A stretch of DNA of 41,278 nt from Rhizophagus prolifer (lineage: Eukaryota; Glomeromycota; Glomeromycetes; Glomerales; Glomeraceae), in NCBI GenBank assembly GCA_019425655.1, contig NQWY01000007.1, positions 1 to 41,278 on the forward strand, written 5' to 3'. The notes under the pieces are model-generated. The model was given only the letters and a program-made list of their open reading frames with translations, was not told where the DNA came from and searched no databases. Shown piece after piece: positions 17,582 to 25,479 of the stretch; the first letter of the stretch is position 1, and each line of letters opens with the position of its first letter. Made by a program: the position numbers and the translations under genes.

Positions 17582-17660
17582 GCAGCCCGGCTTGAACGGA
17601 GCTCTTTTTGTAGAGCAAAGCGGAACAAAAAAGCGGGAGTGGAAGACGGATTAAGCTGCC
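17582..17660 (-). repeat. R3 intergenic repeat, copy 3 (downstream of GPH symporter stop)
   Basis: Left end GCAGCCCGGCTTGAACGG, right end GGAAGACGGATTAAGCTGCC. It is the shortest copy (79 bp) because the variable loop is reduced. On the minus strand it begins 18 nt after the symporter stop. Confidence 0.8.
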
Positions 17661-17678
17661 CAAACAATTAAATCAACA

Positions 17679-19133
17679 TTAATCTTCTTTTTTCCTTCTT
17701 TCTTTGAGTTCCTGTTCGATTTGCGTTTCCATTTTTTTGTTGATTTCGTAGAACATCAATAATCCACACGCCGCAAAGAACGGAATGGCCGGAAAAATAC
17801 TGACCAGCATCTGAGCGCCGTTTGCAACGGATTCTGGCTGAATAACGTTTTCTGTACCTTCGGATGAAATATAGCCGTAATGCCCGATAATGGAAGAAAC
17901 CAATGAGCTTCCGATGCTTAAACCAACCTTTAACCCGACCATCATTGCGGAAAAAATAATTGCTGTGGCGCGTCTGTTGTTTTTCCACTCGGAATAGTCG
18001 GCTACATCGGCAATCATTGCCCAAAGCAACGGTGTGCTGATTCCGTAGAAAAACCCGTGCAGAATCTGGGAAAGGAACATTAATCCTACCGATTTCGGTG
18101 GATAAAAGATGAATGCGACAATAAATAAAGTTGAAATAAACAGGGAAGCGATGAACGCATCTCTTTTCCCGTATTTATCGGCAAATCTTTTTGAGAAGGT
18201 AATCCCAACAATCATCATAATGATTCCGCCGGCATTGAAGAGCCCGAAACCTGCTGAACGAGGGTCTTCACCGAAGAAATTCATCCCGATGGAACTGAAA
18301 AATGCGGTAATCGGCGAAATGAAATTTTTCAAAGAAGTTTCATCGACGTAATTGTTGAAATAATAAACATACGAACCGCCTTTCATTGCCAAAGTAATGA
18401 AAATCAACGCTGTAACCACCAACATAATAATCCACGGCTTGTTTTTCTTTAAGTCTTTTAAATCGGCTCCCAAAGAGGACTCCTGCTCCGGTTTTGGAAT
18501 GACTCTTTCTTTGGTGGTGAAAAATGTGATGAGCAACATAATCGTTCCGATAATGGCTAACCAGGTCATTACAATTTCGATTCCGGCTGCTTTATCGCCC
18601 TGTCCGACTGATAAAATTATCGGCAACATAAATACCTGAACGAAAAACTGTGCAAACATCACTGCCACAAAACGGTAAGAGGAAATGCTGTTTCGCTCGC
18701 CCATATCGCCTGTAATCACGCCGCTCAATGCTGCATAAGGTAAATTATTAGCCGCATACAGGAGTAATAAAATTGTGTAAGTTGCTGCTGCATAAACCAT
18801 TTTTCCCTGATACGAAAAATTGGGTGTACTGAATGCAAAAAGTGCTGCTGCACCCAACGGAACGGCAGAAAATAAAATCCAAGGACGGAATTTCCCCCAT
18901 TTGGTTCGTGTTCTGTCTGCCAAAGCGCCGACCATCGGATTGAATCCGAAACCGGCAATGAGCCCGACAATCAAAGTAATGATGGAAGCGTCTTCCGGCT
19001 TTAATCCGTAGATATCGGTGTAAAAATAAGCTAAGTAAGTCACCAAAGTCTGGAAAACCAGATTGGCCGCTAAATCTCCCAAACTGTAGCCGATTTTTTC
19101 AACGACAGATATTTTCTGAGATGGATTGTTCAT
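17679..19133 (-). CDS. GPH-family sugar:cation symporter (MFS)
   Basis: A 484-aa inner-membrane transporter with about 12 helices, of the glycoside-pentoside-hexuronide family (MelB/XynP type). The N-terminus EKIGYSLGDLAANLVFQ and the loop GALADRTRTKWGKFRPWIL are characteristic. A central charged loop (ERVIPKPEQESS) separates the halves. Placement among GH10, GH43, GH67 and the esterase suggests uptake of xylo- or arabinoxylo-oligosaccharides with H+ or Na+. The actual substrate is inferred from context only. Confidence 0.9.
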   Translation of the reverse strand: MNNPSQKISVVEKIGYSLGDLAANLVFQTLVTYLAYFYTDIYGLKPEDASIITLIVGLIAGFGFNPMVGALADRTRTKWGKFRPWILFSAVPLGAAALFAFSTPNFSYQGKMVYAAATYTILLLLYAANNLPYAALSGVITGDMGERNSISSYRFVAVMFAQFFVQVFMLPIILSVGQGDKAAGIEIVMTWLAIIGTIMLLITFFTTKERVIPKPEQESSLGADLKDLKKNKPWIIMLVVTALIFITLAMKGGSYVYYFNNYVDETSLKNFISPITAFFSSIGMNFFGEDPRSAGFGLFNAGGIIMMIVGITFSKRFADKYGKRDAFIASLFISTLFIVAFIFYPPKSVGLMFLSQILHGFFYGISTPLLWAMIADVADYSEWKNNRRATAIIFSAMMVGLKVGLSIGSSLVSSIIGHYGYISSEGTENVIQPESVANGAQMLVSIFPAIPFFAACGLLMFYEINKKMETQIEQELKERRKKED

Positions 19134-19161
19134 ATAGTTTATGGTTGTTTTTTATAATTTC

Positions 19162-19240
19162 TTTTAACGCAAAGTCCGCAAAGATTTTTTTGATTACTAT
19201 TCTTTTTTAAGGTTCGCAAATGCGCTTCGCTCAGCAAAAG
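19162..19240 (-). repeat. R5 intergenic repeat, copy 3 (upstream of symporter start)
   Basis: Reads TTTTAACGCAAAGTCCGCAA at the left and GGTTCGCAAATGCGCTTCGC at the right. It is spaced 28 nt from the start at 19133, like the other two copies. Confidence 0.75.
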
Positions 19241-19261
19241 ATTAAAAATCAAATTAAATGT

Positions 19262-21172
19262 TTATTCCGTTGTGAAAGGCGATGCAGGAAGTCCCGTTTT
19301 GTTTTTCAGGTTTCCATCGGGATTGTCTGCCCAGTCGTAACGGACTGCAACAGGATTTATTACCGAATCATTCCAGACTACAATTGTTTTGCCCTCGATT
19401 TTGGCTTTTGCCCAAGACCAGTTTCCATCGGCATTTTTGATGGCAAAACCTTTCAGTTCGGCAACGGGAGTGAAATCATCCGTTCCGGATTTGAAAGTAA
19501 GAACGATTTTATTTCCGTTTGATTTCATTGACTGATAAACCGGTCCGTCTGCAACGATGTTTTTCCCGTAAGCCAATTTCATCGCCTGCAAAGCCAACCT
19601 GTCTCCTACTGTTTTTTTATCGAGTGGATGAATGTCATTCCATTCTCCGACATCGATGATTACGGCAAGTCCGGCATTCGGAGCATTTAGCGAAACTTTA
19701 CGTTGTTGATCTCTGAGTTCCGCCCAGTTACTTTCTATTGGCTGTGCTTTTGATTCCATAAAATTAGCCAATTGAACGGTGACGAATGGCATTTCCTTGT
19801 TATTGAATTTGTTTCTCCAGTCTGTAATCATTGTCGTCAGCAAATCGCCGTATTCTTTTGGTTTTCCGGTGTTGCTTTCGCCCTGATACCAGATTGCCCC
19901 CGTGATATTATAATTAATTAAAGGATTAATCATCGCATTGTACAATCCTGTCGGTTTCCAACGGATAAAGGTCGTTCCGGGCGCCATTTTTTCCATTTTT
20001 GTCCCGATTTTATATTTCCATTCGGATTTTAAATCGATTTTCTGGCCGTCAATTTCCAAGTAGTACGGTTTATCGGCGATGAATTGCCCTTTTCCACTTC
20101 CGTTGGAAATTCTTACGGCAATGACGTTTTTGCCTTCCTTCAAAATTCCGGCCGGAACTTCGTACCAACGCGGAGGATATTCGTAAGTCACGTTTCCGAC
20201 TTTTGTTCCGTTGATGTACGTTACATCGGCATCTTTGATTCTTCCAAGATTTAAAAAAGCTGCTTTTCCTGCCTGATTTTTGGTTAAAGTAATTTCTTTT
20301 CTGAACCAAACAGAACCATCAAAAGAACCTTCTTTATCTTCCCAAGAACCGGGAATCTGCATCGTTTTCCAATCAGAATCATTTAAATCAAATTTTTCCC
20401 AATGTTGATTGAGCCCAATATCGCTTTGGTCTAATTCCGCATACCAAGCCTTGCTCAATGCCTGCTCAGAAGATTCTGTGGATTTTATCAAATCATCGTT
20501 CTGCCATTTTTTGGCTTCATCGAGATATTCAGGATATTTTTTCAAAGAATTTTCATCCATCCAAGCCTGAATTGGCGAACCACCCAAACTGGAGTGGATA
20601 ATTCCTATCGGAACTTTATTTTTTTCACTTAAATCTTTTGCAAAAAAATACGCAACACCAGAGAAGTTCAGAATGGTTTGAGGATTTGTAGCTTCCCATT
20701 TCCCACCGTCTAATTCGGTTTGAGGCGATTTGAAATTATATTTCTGAGGAACTGTGAAAAACCTGATATTCTGATTGTTTGCATTTTTGATTTCGTTTGA
20801 ATAAAGCGGCGTCAGTCTGCGCATAGGCAATTCCATATTCGACTGTCCGGAAGCCAGCCAAACATCGCCAATCAAAATATCTTTAAGAGTAATTTCGTTG
20901 ACAGTCATTGTATATGGACCGCCTGCTTTCTGCTCCGGAAGTAGGATTTTCCAATTTCCATTTTGGTCTGCCGTGGTTTTGAAACTTTTATTGAGGAATT
21001 TCACTTCCACTTTTTCATTGGCATCGGCTTTTCCCCAAATGTTTAATTTCTGGTTGCGCTGTAAAACCATACCATCTGAAACCAATGCAGGAAGTTTAAT
21101 TTTAGCCTCAACACAAAGACTGAAAATCAACAGGAACAATCCTAGAATTTTAGTGAAAATATTATTTGACAT
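19262..21172 (-). CDS. SASA-type acetylesterase (sialate O-acetylesterase-like), secreted
   Basis: A 636-aa secreted esterase with signal peptide MSNNIFTKILGLFLLIFSLCVEA. Catalytic serine S111 is in WLASGQSNMELPM, the second block is WYQGESN, and the Asp/His motif is NDIHPLDK. This is the SASA/DUF303 fold. A jelly-roll insertion, as in GH2 proteins, is visible around residues 260-370 (FDGSVWFRKEI, YEVPAGILKEGKNVIAVRI). In xylan clusters such proteins act as acetyl-xylan esterases, so deacetylation of xylan is likelier here than of sialic acid. That choice is contextual. It follows GH127 with an 8-nt gap. Confidence 0.88.
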   Translation of the reverse strand: MSNNIFTKILGLFLLIFSLCVEAKIKLPALVSDGMVLQRNQKLNIWGKADANEKVEVKFLNKSFKTTADQNGNWKILLPEQKAGGPYTMTVNEITLKDILIGDVWLASGQSNMELPMRRLTPLYSNEIKNANNQNIRFFTVPQKYNFKSPQTELDGGKWEATNPQTILNFSGVAYFFAKDLSEKNKVPIGIIHSSLGGSPIQAWMDENSLKKYPEYLDEAKKWQNDDLIKSTESSEQALSKAWYAELDQSDIGLNQHWEKFDLNDSDWKTMQIPGSWEDKEGSFDGSVWFRKEITLTKNQAGKAAFLNLGRIKDADVTYINGTKVGNVTYEYPPRWYEVPAGILKEGKNVIAVRISNGSGKGQFIADKPYYLEIDGQKIDLKSEWKYKIGTKMEKMAPGTTFIRWKPTGLYNAMINPLINYNITGAIWYQGESNTGKPKEYGDLLTTMITDWRNKFNNKEMPFVTVQLANFMESKAQPIESNWAELRDQQRKVSLNAPNAGLAVIIDVGEWNDIHPLDKKTVGDRLALQAMKLAYGKNIVADGPVYQSMKSNGNKIVLTFKSGTDDFTPVAELKGFAIKNADGNWSWAKAKIEGKTIVVWNDSVINPVAVRYDWADNPDGNLKNKTGLPASPFTTE

Positions 21173-21180
21173 ATTAGTTT

Positions 21181-23550
21181 TTATTTTGGTAATTCGTTCA
21201 GTAATCTCACTTCAATAATTTTTGGAGTCAGAGATTTTTCGCCTGAAATTAATTTTACAGTGAGCGTTTCTTTATTCTTTTCTGAATCGGGAACCGGGAT
21301 TATTAACGACTGTGGTGAGCTTCCCATTTTTCCTTCAAAATCTTTTGAAAATTTTTTAATTCCATTGATTTCGACATTCAATGTACGATTGTTATTGGCA
21401 TCAAAGTACAAAAGGTAAAGGTATTTTGCATTTTTATCCTTGTTTCTCATCTGATAACTGAACCAGCCTTTAGCATCGCGGAAATGACGGTCTTCCATAT
21501 AACCATCGTAAGCATCTTTGCTGTCGAAAAAATGGTCGGATTCCGGCTGTTGCTCGCCTAACTGAATTTTGTCCGTTGTGATATTATCCAGTTTTCGTAC
21601 AGCTTCTTCTTCCTGAGCTTTTTTCTGCTGAATAGTTTCGATTTTATCCTGAGTTGCCTGAGGAAAATAGATGATGTAACGTTCTTCCTGAACCTTATAA
21701 AAAGGAACAAGTTCCAATCCATTACTGAATTTATTCTGAGGATAAAGACCATTAATTTTAAATGTCAAATCTTTTTCATTAACAGGTTTTAAATGATCCA
21801 AAACAGTTGTCGAAGATCCCAAAATTGTCGGAATATCATTCAACGGAATTTGAGGTCCGTGCGCAATGTGTCCGCCACGACTGTCATCGGCAAACATTCC
21901 CTGTTGATTTTCTTTCCCATATTTGGCTGCCAAAACGATGGGTCCATATCTGAACGCATAATAATCTGAATTGTCAGGAAGCTGTTCCGCAGAAAGATGC
22001 ATCGGCATTTTCATTTCAATGATATCGCCTTTTTTCCATTTTCTGTTGATATTAATATAACCTTCGGAATCGACAGGAATATTGATGTTTTTTGAATTAA
22101 TGGAAACTCTTATCTGTGAAGCATTCGTCCATTCCGGAGCTCTTAATTTTAAATTGATTACGGATTTTGGAGCAAGGTCAAAAATTAATTTTGTTGAAGG
22201 TGTTTGTGGAAAATTATTTTCCTGTCTCAGAATCAACTTCTTCTCTGACCATTTTAAAAGAGACGGAATAAACAGATTGATATACAAATCATTATCCGAC
22301 TGTGCATAAATCATTTCGCTATATTTCGCGTGGTTCTCCATTCCCGAACCTACACAACACCAGAAACTGGTTTCCGGCTGGGAATACACTCTGTAATGAC
22401 CAGGACGCATCGGCGTGAAGTACACAAAACCACCTTTTTCAGGGTTTTGCGTCGAAAGAATATGATTATACAAAGCTCTTTCGTAATAATCCAGATAAGA
22501 CGACTTTGGATTGGTCGCGAAAAGTTCTTTGGTCAGTTTCAGCATATTGTAGGTATTGCAGGTTTCGGGGCCTTCAATACTTTTAATCATTCCACTGAAA
22601 TCGGTCGTTGGATTAAAATGTTCGCTGACACTGTTTCCACCGATAATTGCTGAACGTTTTTGAGTAACATTCGTCCAGAAAAAATCTGCCGCACTGCTCC
22701 ACTCTTTATTATGTTCCAAATCCGCAATTCTTTTAAAACCAATCACTTTCGGAATCTGCGTATTCGCGTGAATTCCTGTCAGTTTATCTTCGTGAATCAG
22801 CAAAGGATTTAAAATGGCCAGATGCGAAAAACGATGCGCAAGCTTTAAGTATTTTTCATTTTTAGTAATGTCGTAAACATCGGCAAAAACCTCGTTCAGA
22901 CCGCCGTGTTCGCTTCTCAGCATCTCCTGAATCTGCTCATCGGAAAGTCCGGAAACTTCATCCGCCATCCAATCTGTAAGCTTGATGAGCATTTTCTTTG
23001 CCTTTTCGCTGTCTGCATACCAATAGGCATCACGCAAACCTGAATATATTTTGTGAATATTATATAATGGCACCCAACGGTCATTCAATCCGAAAGCCGA
23101 TGCGCGGATATTGCCATCTGAGATTTCTTTCCAGATTTTTTTGCCATTCGGAACGCCGGAAACATAGCCGTTTCCTGAAAGATCCTGGCAACGTTCCAGT
23201 TCATCAACCATATAATCGAGACGCTGCTTTACTTTGGCATCACCTGTAGAAGCATACATCAAAGCCAATGCTGAAATATAATGGCCGCCAATGTGACCAT
23301 CCAATCCTGTGTTTTCCCAGTTGGGATAATTTGTTTTTTTAGGATTAAGTCCTGCTTCTTTCAGATAGGGCGCCAGTAAACGGTCGGCATCCATTGACAT
23401 AATGTAGTTCTTATCCGTCTGCATCGCCTTGCTGAAAACACTTTCAGACAAAGCAACCTTATTCAGAGGAAAATAACTGATTGTTTTGCTCACCTGCCCA
23501 AAAGCAAGCGTACCTAAACCTAAAAATACTATCAGCGATTTTTTATTCAT
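21181..23550 (-). CDS. GH127 beta-L-arabinofuranosidase (DUF1680), secreted
   Basis: A zinc/cysteine-dependent glycosidase that releases beta-L-arabinofuranose. The start at 23550 gives a clean signal, MNKKSLIVFLGLGTLAFGQ; an in-frame ATG at 23571 adds seven residues. Numbered from 23550, the metal/catalytic set matches family HypBA1: E329 and C331 in GPETCNTYNML, and the cysteine pair C398-C399 in SFWCCVGSGMENH, one being the nucleophile. GLDGHIGGHYISALALMYA is the conserved barrel start. A C-terminal extension of about 150 aa may bind carbohydrate. It forms an operon with the esterase. Confidence 0.92.
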   Translation of the reverse strand: MNKKSLIVFLGLGTLAFGQVSKTISYFPLNKVALSESVFSKAMQTDKNYIMSMDADRLLAPYLKEAGLNPKKTNYPNWENTGLDGHIGGHYISALALMYASTGDAKVKQRLDYMVDELERCQDLSGNGYVSGVPNGKKIWKEISDGNIRASAFGLNDRWVPLYNIHKIYSGLRDAYWYADSEKAKKMLIKLTDWMADEVSGLSDEQIQEMLRSEHGGLNEVFADVYDITKNEKYLKLAHRFSHLAILNPLLIHEDKLTGIHANTQIPKVIGFKRIADLEHNKEWSSAADFFWTNVTQKRSAIIGGNSVSEHFNPTTDFSGMIKSIEGPETCNTYNMLKLTKELFATNPKSSYLDYYERALYNHILSTQNPEKGGFVYFTPMRPGHYRVYSQPETSFWCCVGSGMENHAKYSEMIYAQSDNDLYINLFIPSLLKWSEKKLILRQENNFPQTPSTKLIFDLAPKSVINLKLRAPEWTNASQIRVSINSKNINIPVDSEGYININRKWKKGDIIEMKMPMHLSAEQLPDNSDYYAFRYGPIVLAAKYGKENQQGMFADDSRGGHIAHGPQIPLNDIPTILGSSTTVLDHLKPVNEKDLTFKINGLYPQNKFSNGLELVPFYKVQEERYIIYFPQATQDKIETIQQKKAQEEEAVRKLDNITTDKIQLGEQQPESDHFFDSKDAYDGYMEDRHFRDAKGWFSYQMRNKDKNAKYLYLLYFDANNNRTLNVEINGIKKFSKDFEGKMGSSPQSLIIPVPDSEKNKETLTVKLISGEKSLTPKIIEVRLLNELPK

Positions 23551-24092
23551 TAATAAATGTCTATTCAACATTTCTAAAAATAAAAGAAAGAATCAATATG
23601 ACAAAGAATTTTGCAGAATAAGCCGATGGAATCAAAAAAAAGTATATTTTAAAGTCTTTAAAAAAAGCTGAAAACAGCAAGGACTTATCATAAAAATTAA
23701 GATTATTAAAAATCACGATAATCAGAACCATACGGCTAAATCGCTTGTATAAAAATGAATACAGAATACCGATTGAAGGCATCAGTAATTTATATAAATA
23801 ACTTATCGTATTTTTAAGACTAAGCCTCAACTATAGTTTTCGGGTAAATTTAAAATGAAAAGAAACTTAATTTTAACATATTTTTAACATTGAGTTCATC
23901 TGTTTTTAATGTTTTTGATGAATAAAATGTAAGCTTCAGAGCTATTAATTGCTCCCAAAATATTAAGGTAAATGATGAAATTTGGATTTTTTAAAAATAA
24001 AAAGCAAAATAAAGTGTATAAAATACATTTATATGGTTTCAACTGTAAAATCAAAGCCTAAAAGCATTAACTTTGCATAAAAATTATAATCG
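23551..24092. other. Divergent intergenic control region between GH127 and the Nudix regulator
   Basis: No gene is supported over about 540 bp. It carries the regulator's -7 box at its right end and a direct repeat TTTTAACAT at 23871-23879 and 23882-23890, spaced exactly one helical turn (11 bp). It probably holds the control sites for both divergent units. Frames of 89 aa (minus) and 29 aa (plus, 23972-24061) exist but look accidental. Confidence 0.6.
24068..24076 (+). promoter_or_regulatory. -7 box (TAACTTTGC) for the Nudix regulator
   Basis: An exact TAnnTTTG match 16 nt before the ATG at 24093, giving a very short leader. Confidence 0.6.
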
Positions 24093-24779
24093 ATGACACA
24101 AGACTATTCTCATTTTCCGCGACATTTAGTAGCTGTTGACTGCATTATTTTCGGGTTCGATGGCGAAAATCTTAAAATCCTTCTGGTACAAAGGAATTTT
24201 GAACCGAAAATGGGAGAATGGTCATTAATGGGTGGTTTTATCGGAGACGAAGAAACCTCTGATGAAGCGGCACAGCGTGTCCTGAATACGCTTACCGGAC
24301 TGGAAAATATCTATCTTGAACAACTCAATTCCTATACTCAAATCGACCGCGAACCGACGGCAAGAATTATGTCAATTTCATATTATGCACTGATCAATAT
24401 TGAAAAAAATATTCAGATCAATGAGAAATACAGTGCGAAATGGTTTGATCTACAGGATTTTCCGACCCTGATTTTTGACCATAATGAAATGGTGAAAGAT
24501 GCGGTTCTGAGACTGAGAAGAAGGGCTTCCACACGACCTATCGGTTTTGAACTTCTGCCGGAAAAATTTACGATGAAAGATTTGCAGAATTTATACGAAG
24601 CCATCTTCAATGAACAGTATGACAAGCGGAATTTCATCAGCAAAATCAATGCGCTGGATATTCTTGTGAAAACAGAGGAAAAGGATATGACTTCGTCTAA
24701 AAAAGGGTCTTTTCTGTACCGTTTTGATGAAGATAAATATAAGAAAAAGCTTGCGGAGGGGTTTATGTTTAAAATTTAA
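24093..24779 (+). CDS. Nudix-family transcriptional regulator, AraR-like
   Basis: A 228-aa protein with an N-terminal Nudix fold and a C-terminal winged-helix region (about residues 145-228; TRPIGFELLPEKFTMKDLQNLYEAIF), the NrtR/AraR layout. The Nudix box GGFIGDEETSDEAAQRVLNTLTGL lacks the REUxEE glutamates, so pyrophosphatase activity is probably lost and the domain serves as a sugar-sensing pocket. Bacteroides thetaiotaomicron AraR is a Nudix-type repressor responding to L-arabinose. Location between the arabinose and xylan blocks supports the same role. It is transcribed opposite to both blocks. Its last codons reappear at 24910-24940. Confidence 0.85.
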   Translation: MTQDYSHFPRHLVAVDCIIFGFDGENLKILLVQRNFEPKMGEWSLMGGFIGDEETSDEAAQRVLNTLTGLENIYLEQLNSYTQIDREPTARIMSISYYALINIEKNIQINEKYSAKWFDLQDFPTLIFDHNEMVKDAVLRLRRRASTRPIGFELLPEKFTMKDLQNLYEAIFNEQYDKRNFISKINALDILVKTEEKDMTSSKKGSFLYRFDEDKYKKKLAEGFMFKI

Positions 24780-24797
24780 ATTTTATGAATAGAGATA

Positions 24798-24865
24798 GAA
24801 CTCCTACGGAGTTCTGCTTGTGTTTAATGCGATATTTTCTACACAGATATTTCTCCTACGGAGAA
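24798..24865. repeat. Pair of CTCCTACGGAG palindromes
   Basis: GAACTCCTACGGAGTTC (24798-24814) and TTCTCCTACGGAGAA (24851-24865), about 36 bp apart. They share the core with the elements at 11018 and 31139 but have different outer paired bases. The pair lies between the regulator stop and the duplicated 3'-end remnant. Confidence 0.75.
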
Positions 24866-24909
24866 GTTAAACTTACTTGTGACTTTACATAAAACAGGGT
24901 TTCAAAACG

Positions 24910-24940
24910 AAAAGCTTGCGGAAGAGTTTATGTTCAAAAT
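24910..24940 (+). pseudogene. Remnant duplicate of the regulator's 3' end
   Basis: These 31 bases match 24745-24775, the last codons of the Nudix regulator, at 28 positions. Read in the same frame they give KLAEEFMFKI versus KLAEGFMFKI, continuing RLS and then a stop. Most base differences are synonymous, which points to a diverged coding copy rather than recent slippage. It is too short to be a gene. Confidence 0.6.
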
Positions 24941-24964
24941 CAGACTCTCTTAATTTAGTTTTTA

Positions 24965-25381
24965 TTAATCTGACTTTACTTCACCATTTTCGGAAACCCA
25001 AAAATGCTTAATATCTAATCCTTTTAATAATGGCGTTAAGTTTCCTATTGCCTTTCTTATATTTTCATCATCTGGATGAGCTATAGCTAAAGTTGATTTT
25101 GTGTTTTTGAATCTTTCCTCCATCATTTTAACAATTGCTTTACCAAAATGAGTTTTTATCTGTCCACTATCAAAATAATCTCTCTTTTTAGTTGGAGAAT
25201 AATCGCCTGCTCTAGCTCCTTTCACCTCTATCAACATAGTCTCTTCATTTTTAGAAGCAACAATATCAATTCCTCTAGTTTGATCTAAACAATGACTCTC
25301 AATCCTCCATCCCAATTTAATAAGATATTTCATCAATAATTCTATGGTTTGATTCTCTGTTAATTTTGTCTGATATAACAT
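24965..25381 (-). CDS. Orphan PD-(D/E)XK nuclease-like protein
   Basis: A 138-aa protein I can place only by fold. A short helical N-terminus (ENQTIELLMKYLIKLGW) is followed by RGIDIVA and MLIEVKG, giving D39, E52 and K54, the PD-(D/E)XK catalytic pattern of restriction-endonuclease-like enzymes. QIKTHFGKAIVKMMEE follows, as in some of these folds. I chose the ATG at 25381 over one at 25405, because the -7 box at 25403-25410 would place transcription start downstream of 25405. It has no methylase or specificity partner nearby, so it is unlikely to be a classical restriction system. The substrate is unknown. Confidence 0.7.
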   Translation of the reverse strand: MLYQTKLTENQTIELLMKYLIKLGWRIESHCLDQTRGIDIVASKNEETMLIEVKGARAGDYSPTKKRDYFDSGQIKTHFGKAIVKMMEERFKNTKSTLAIAHPDDENIRKAIGNLTPLLKGLDIKHFWVSENGEVKSD

Positions 25382-25402
25382 TTTAAACTGTACTGTAAAT
25401 AC

Positions 25403-25410
25403 CAAATATA
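25403..25410 (-). promoter_or_regulatory. -7 box (TATATTTG) for the nuclease-like gene
   Basis: The minus strand reads TATATTTGG, an exact TAnnTTTG match. Predicted transcription start is about 7 nt downstream, near 25396, which decides the start codon at 25381. Confidence 0.55.
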
Positions 25411-25423
25411 ATAAACTTTCTTA

Positions 25424-25454
25424 ACAAAAAAACAGGACTCCAAAACGGAATCCT
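25424..25454 (-). terminator. Terminator of the arabinose operon
   Basis: On the minus strand AGGATTCC and GGAGTCCT form an 8-bp stem (one G-U) with a 5-nt loop, followed by a T run. It lies 26 nt after the symporter stop and separates the operon from the nuclease-like gene. Confidence 0.7.
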
Positions 25455-25479
25455 ATTTTTATTTTATTACAATTAAATT

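Noticed and set aside
23561-23830. 89-aa hydrophobic frame on the minus strand upstream of GH127
   Set aside because: It overlaps the GH127 start region, is very AT-rich (F, I, L, K, N), and has no family features or promoter of its own.
23972-24061. 29-aa Lys/Asn-rich frame before the Nudix regulator
   Set aside because: It is compatible with chance in AT-rich DNA. Its stop lies just before the regulator's -7 box, so it would not share that transcript.
24965-25381. Restriction-modification system
   Set aside because: Only a nuclease-like chain is present, with no methyltransferase, specificity subunit or other defence gene around it.
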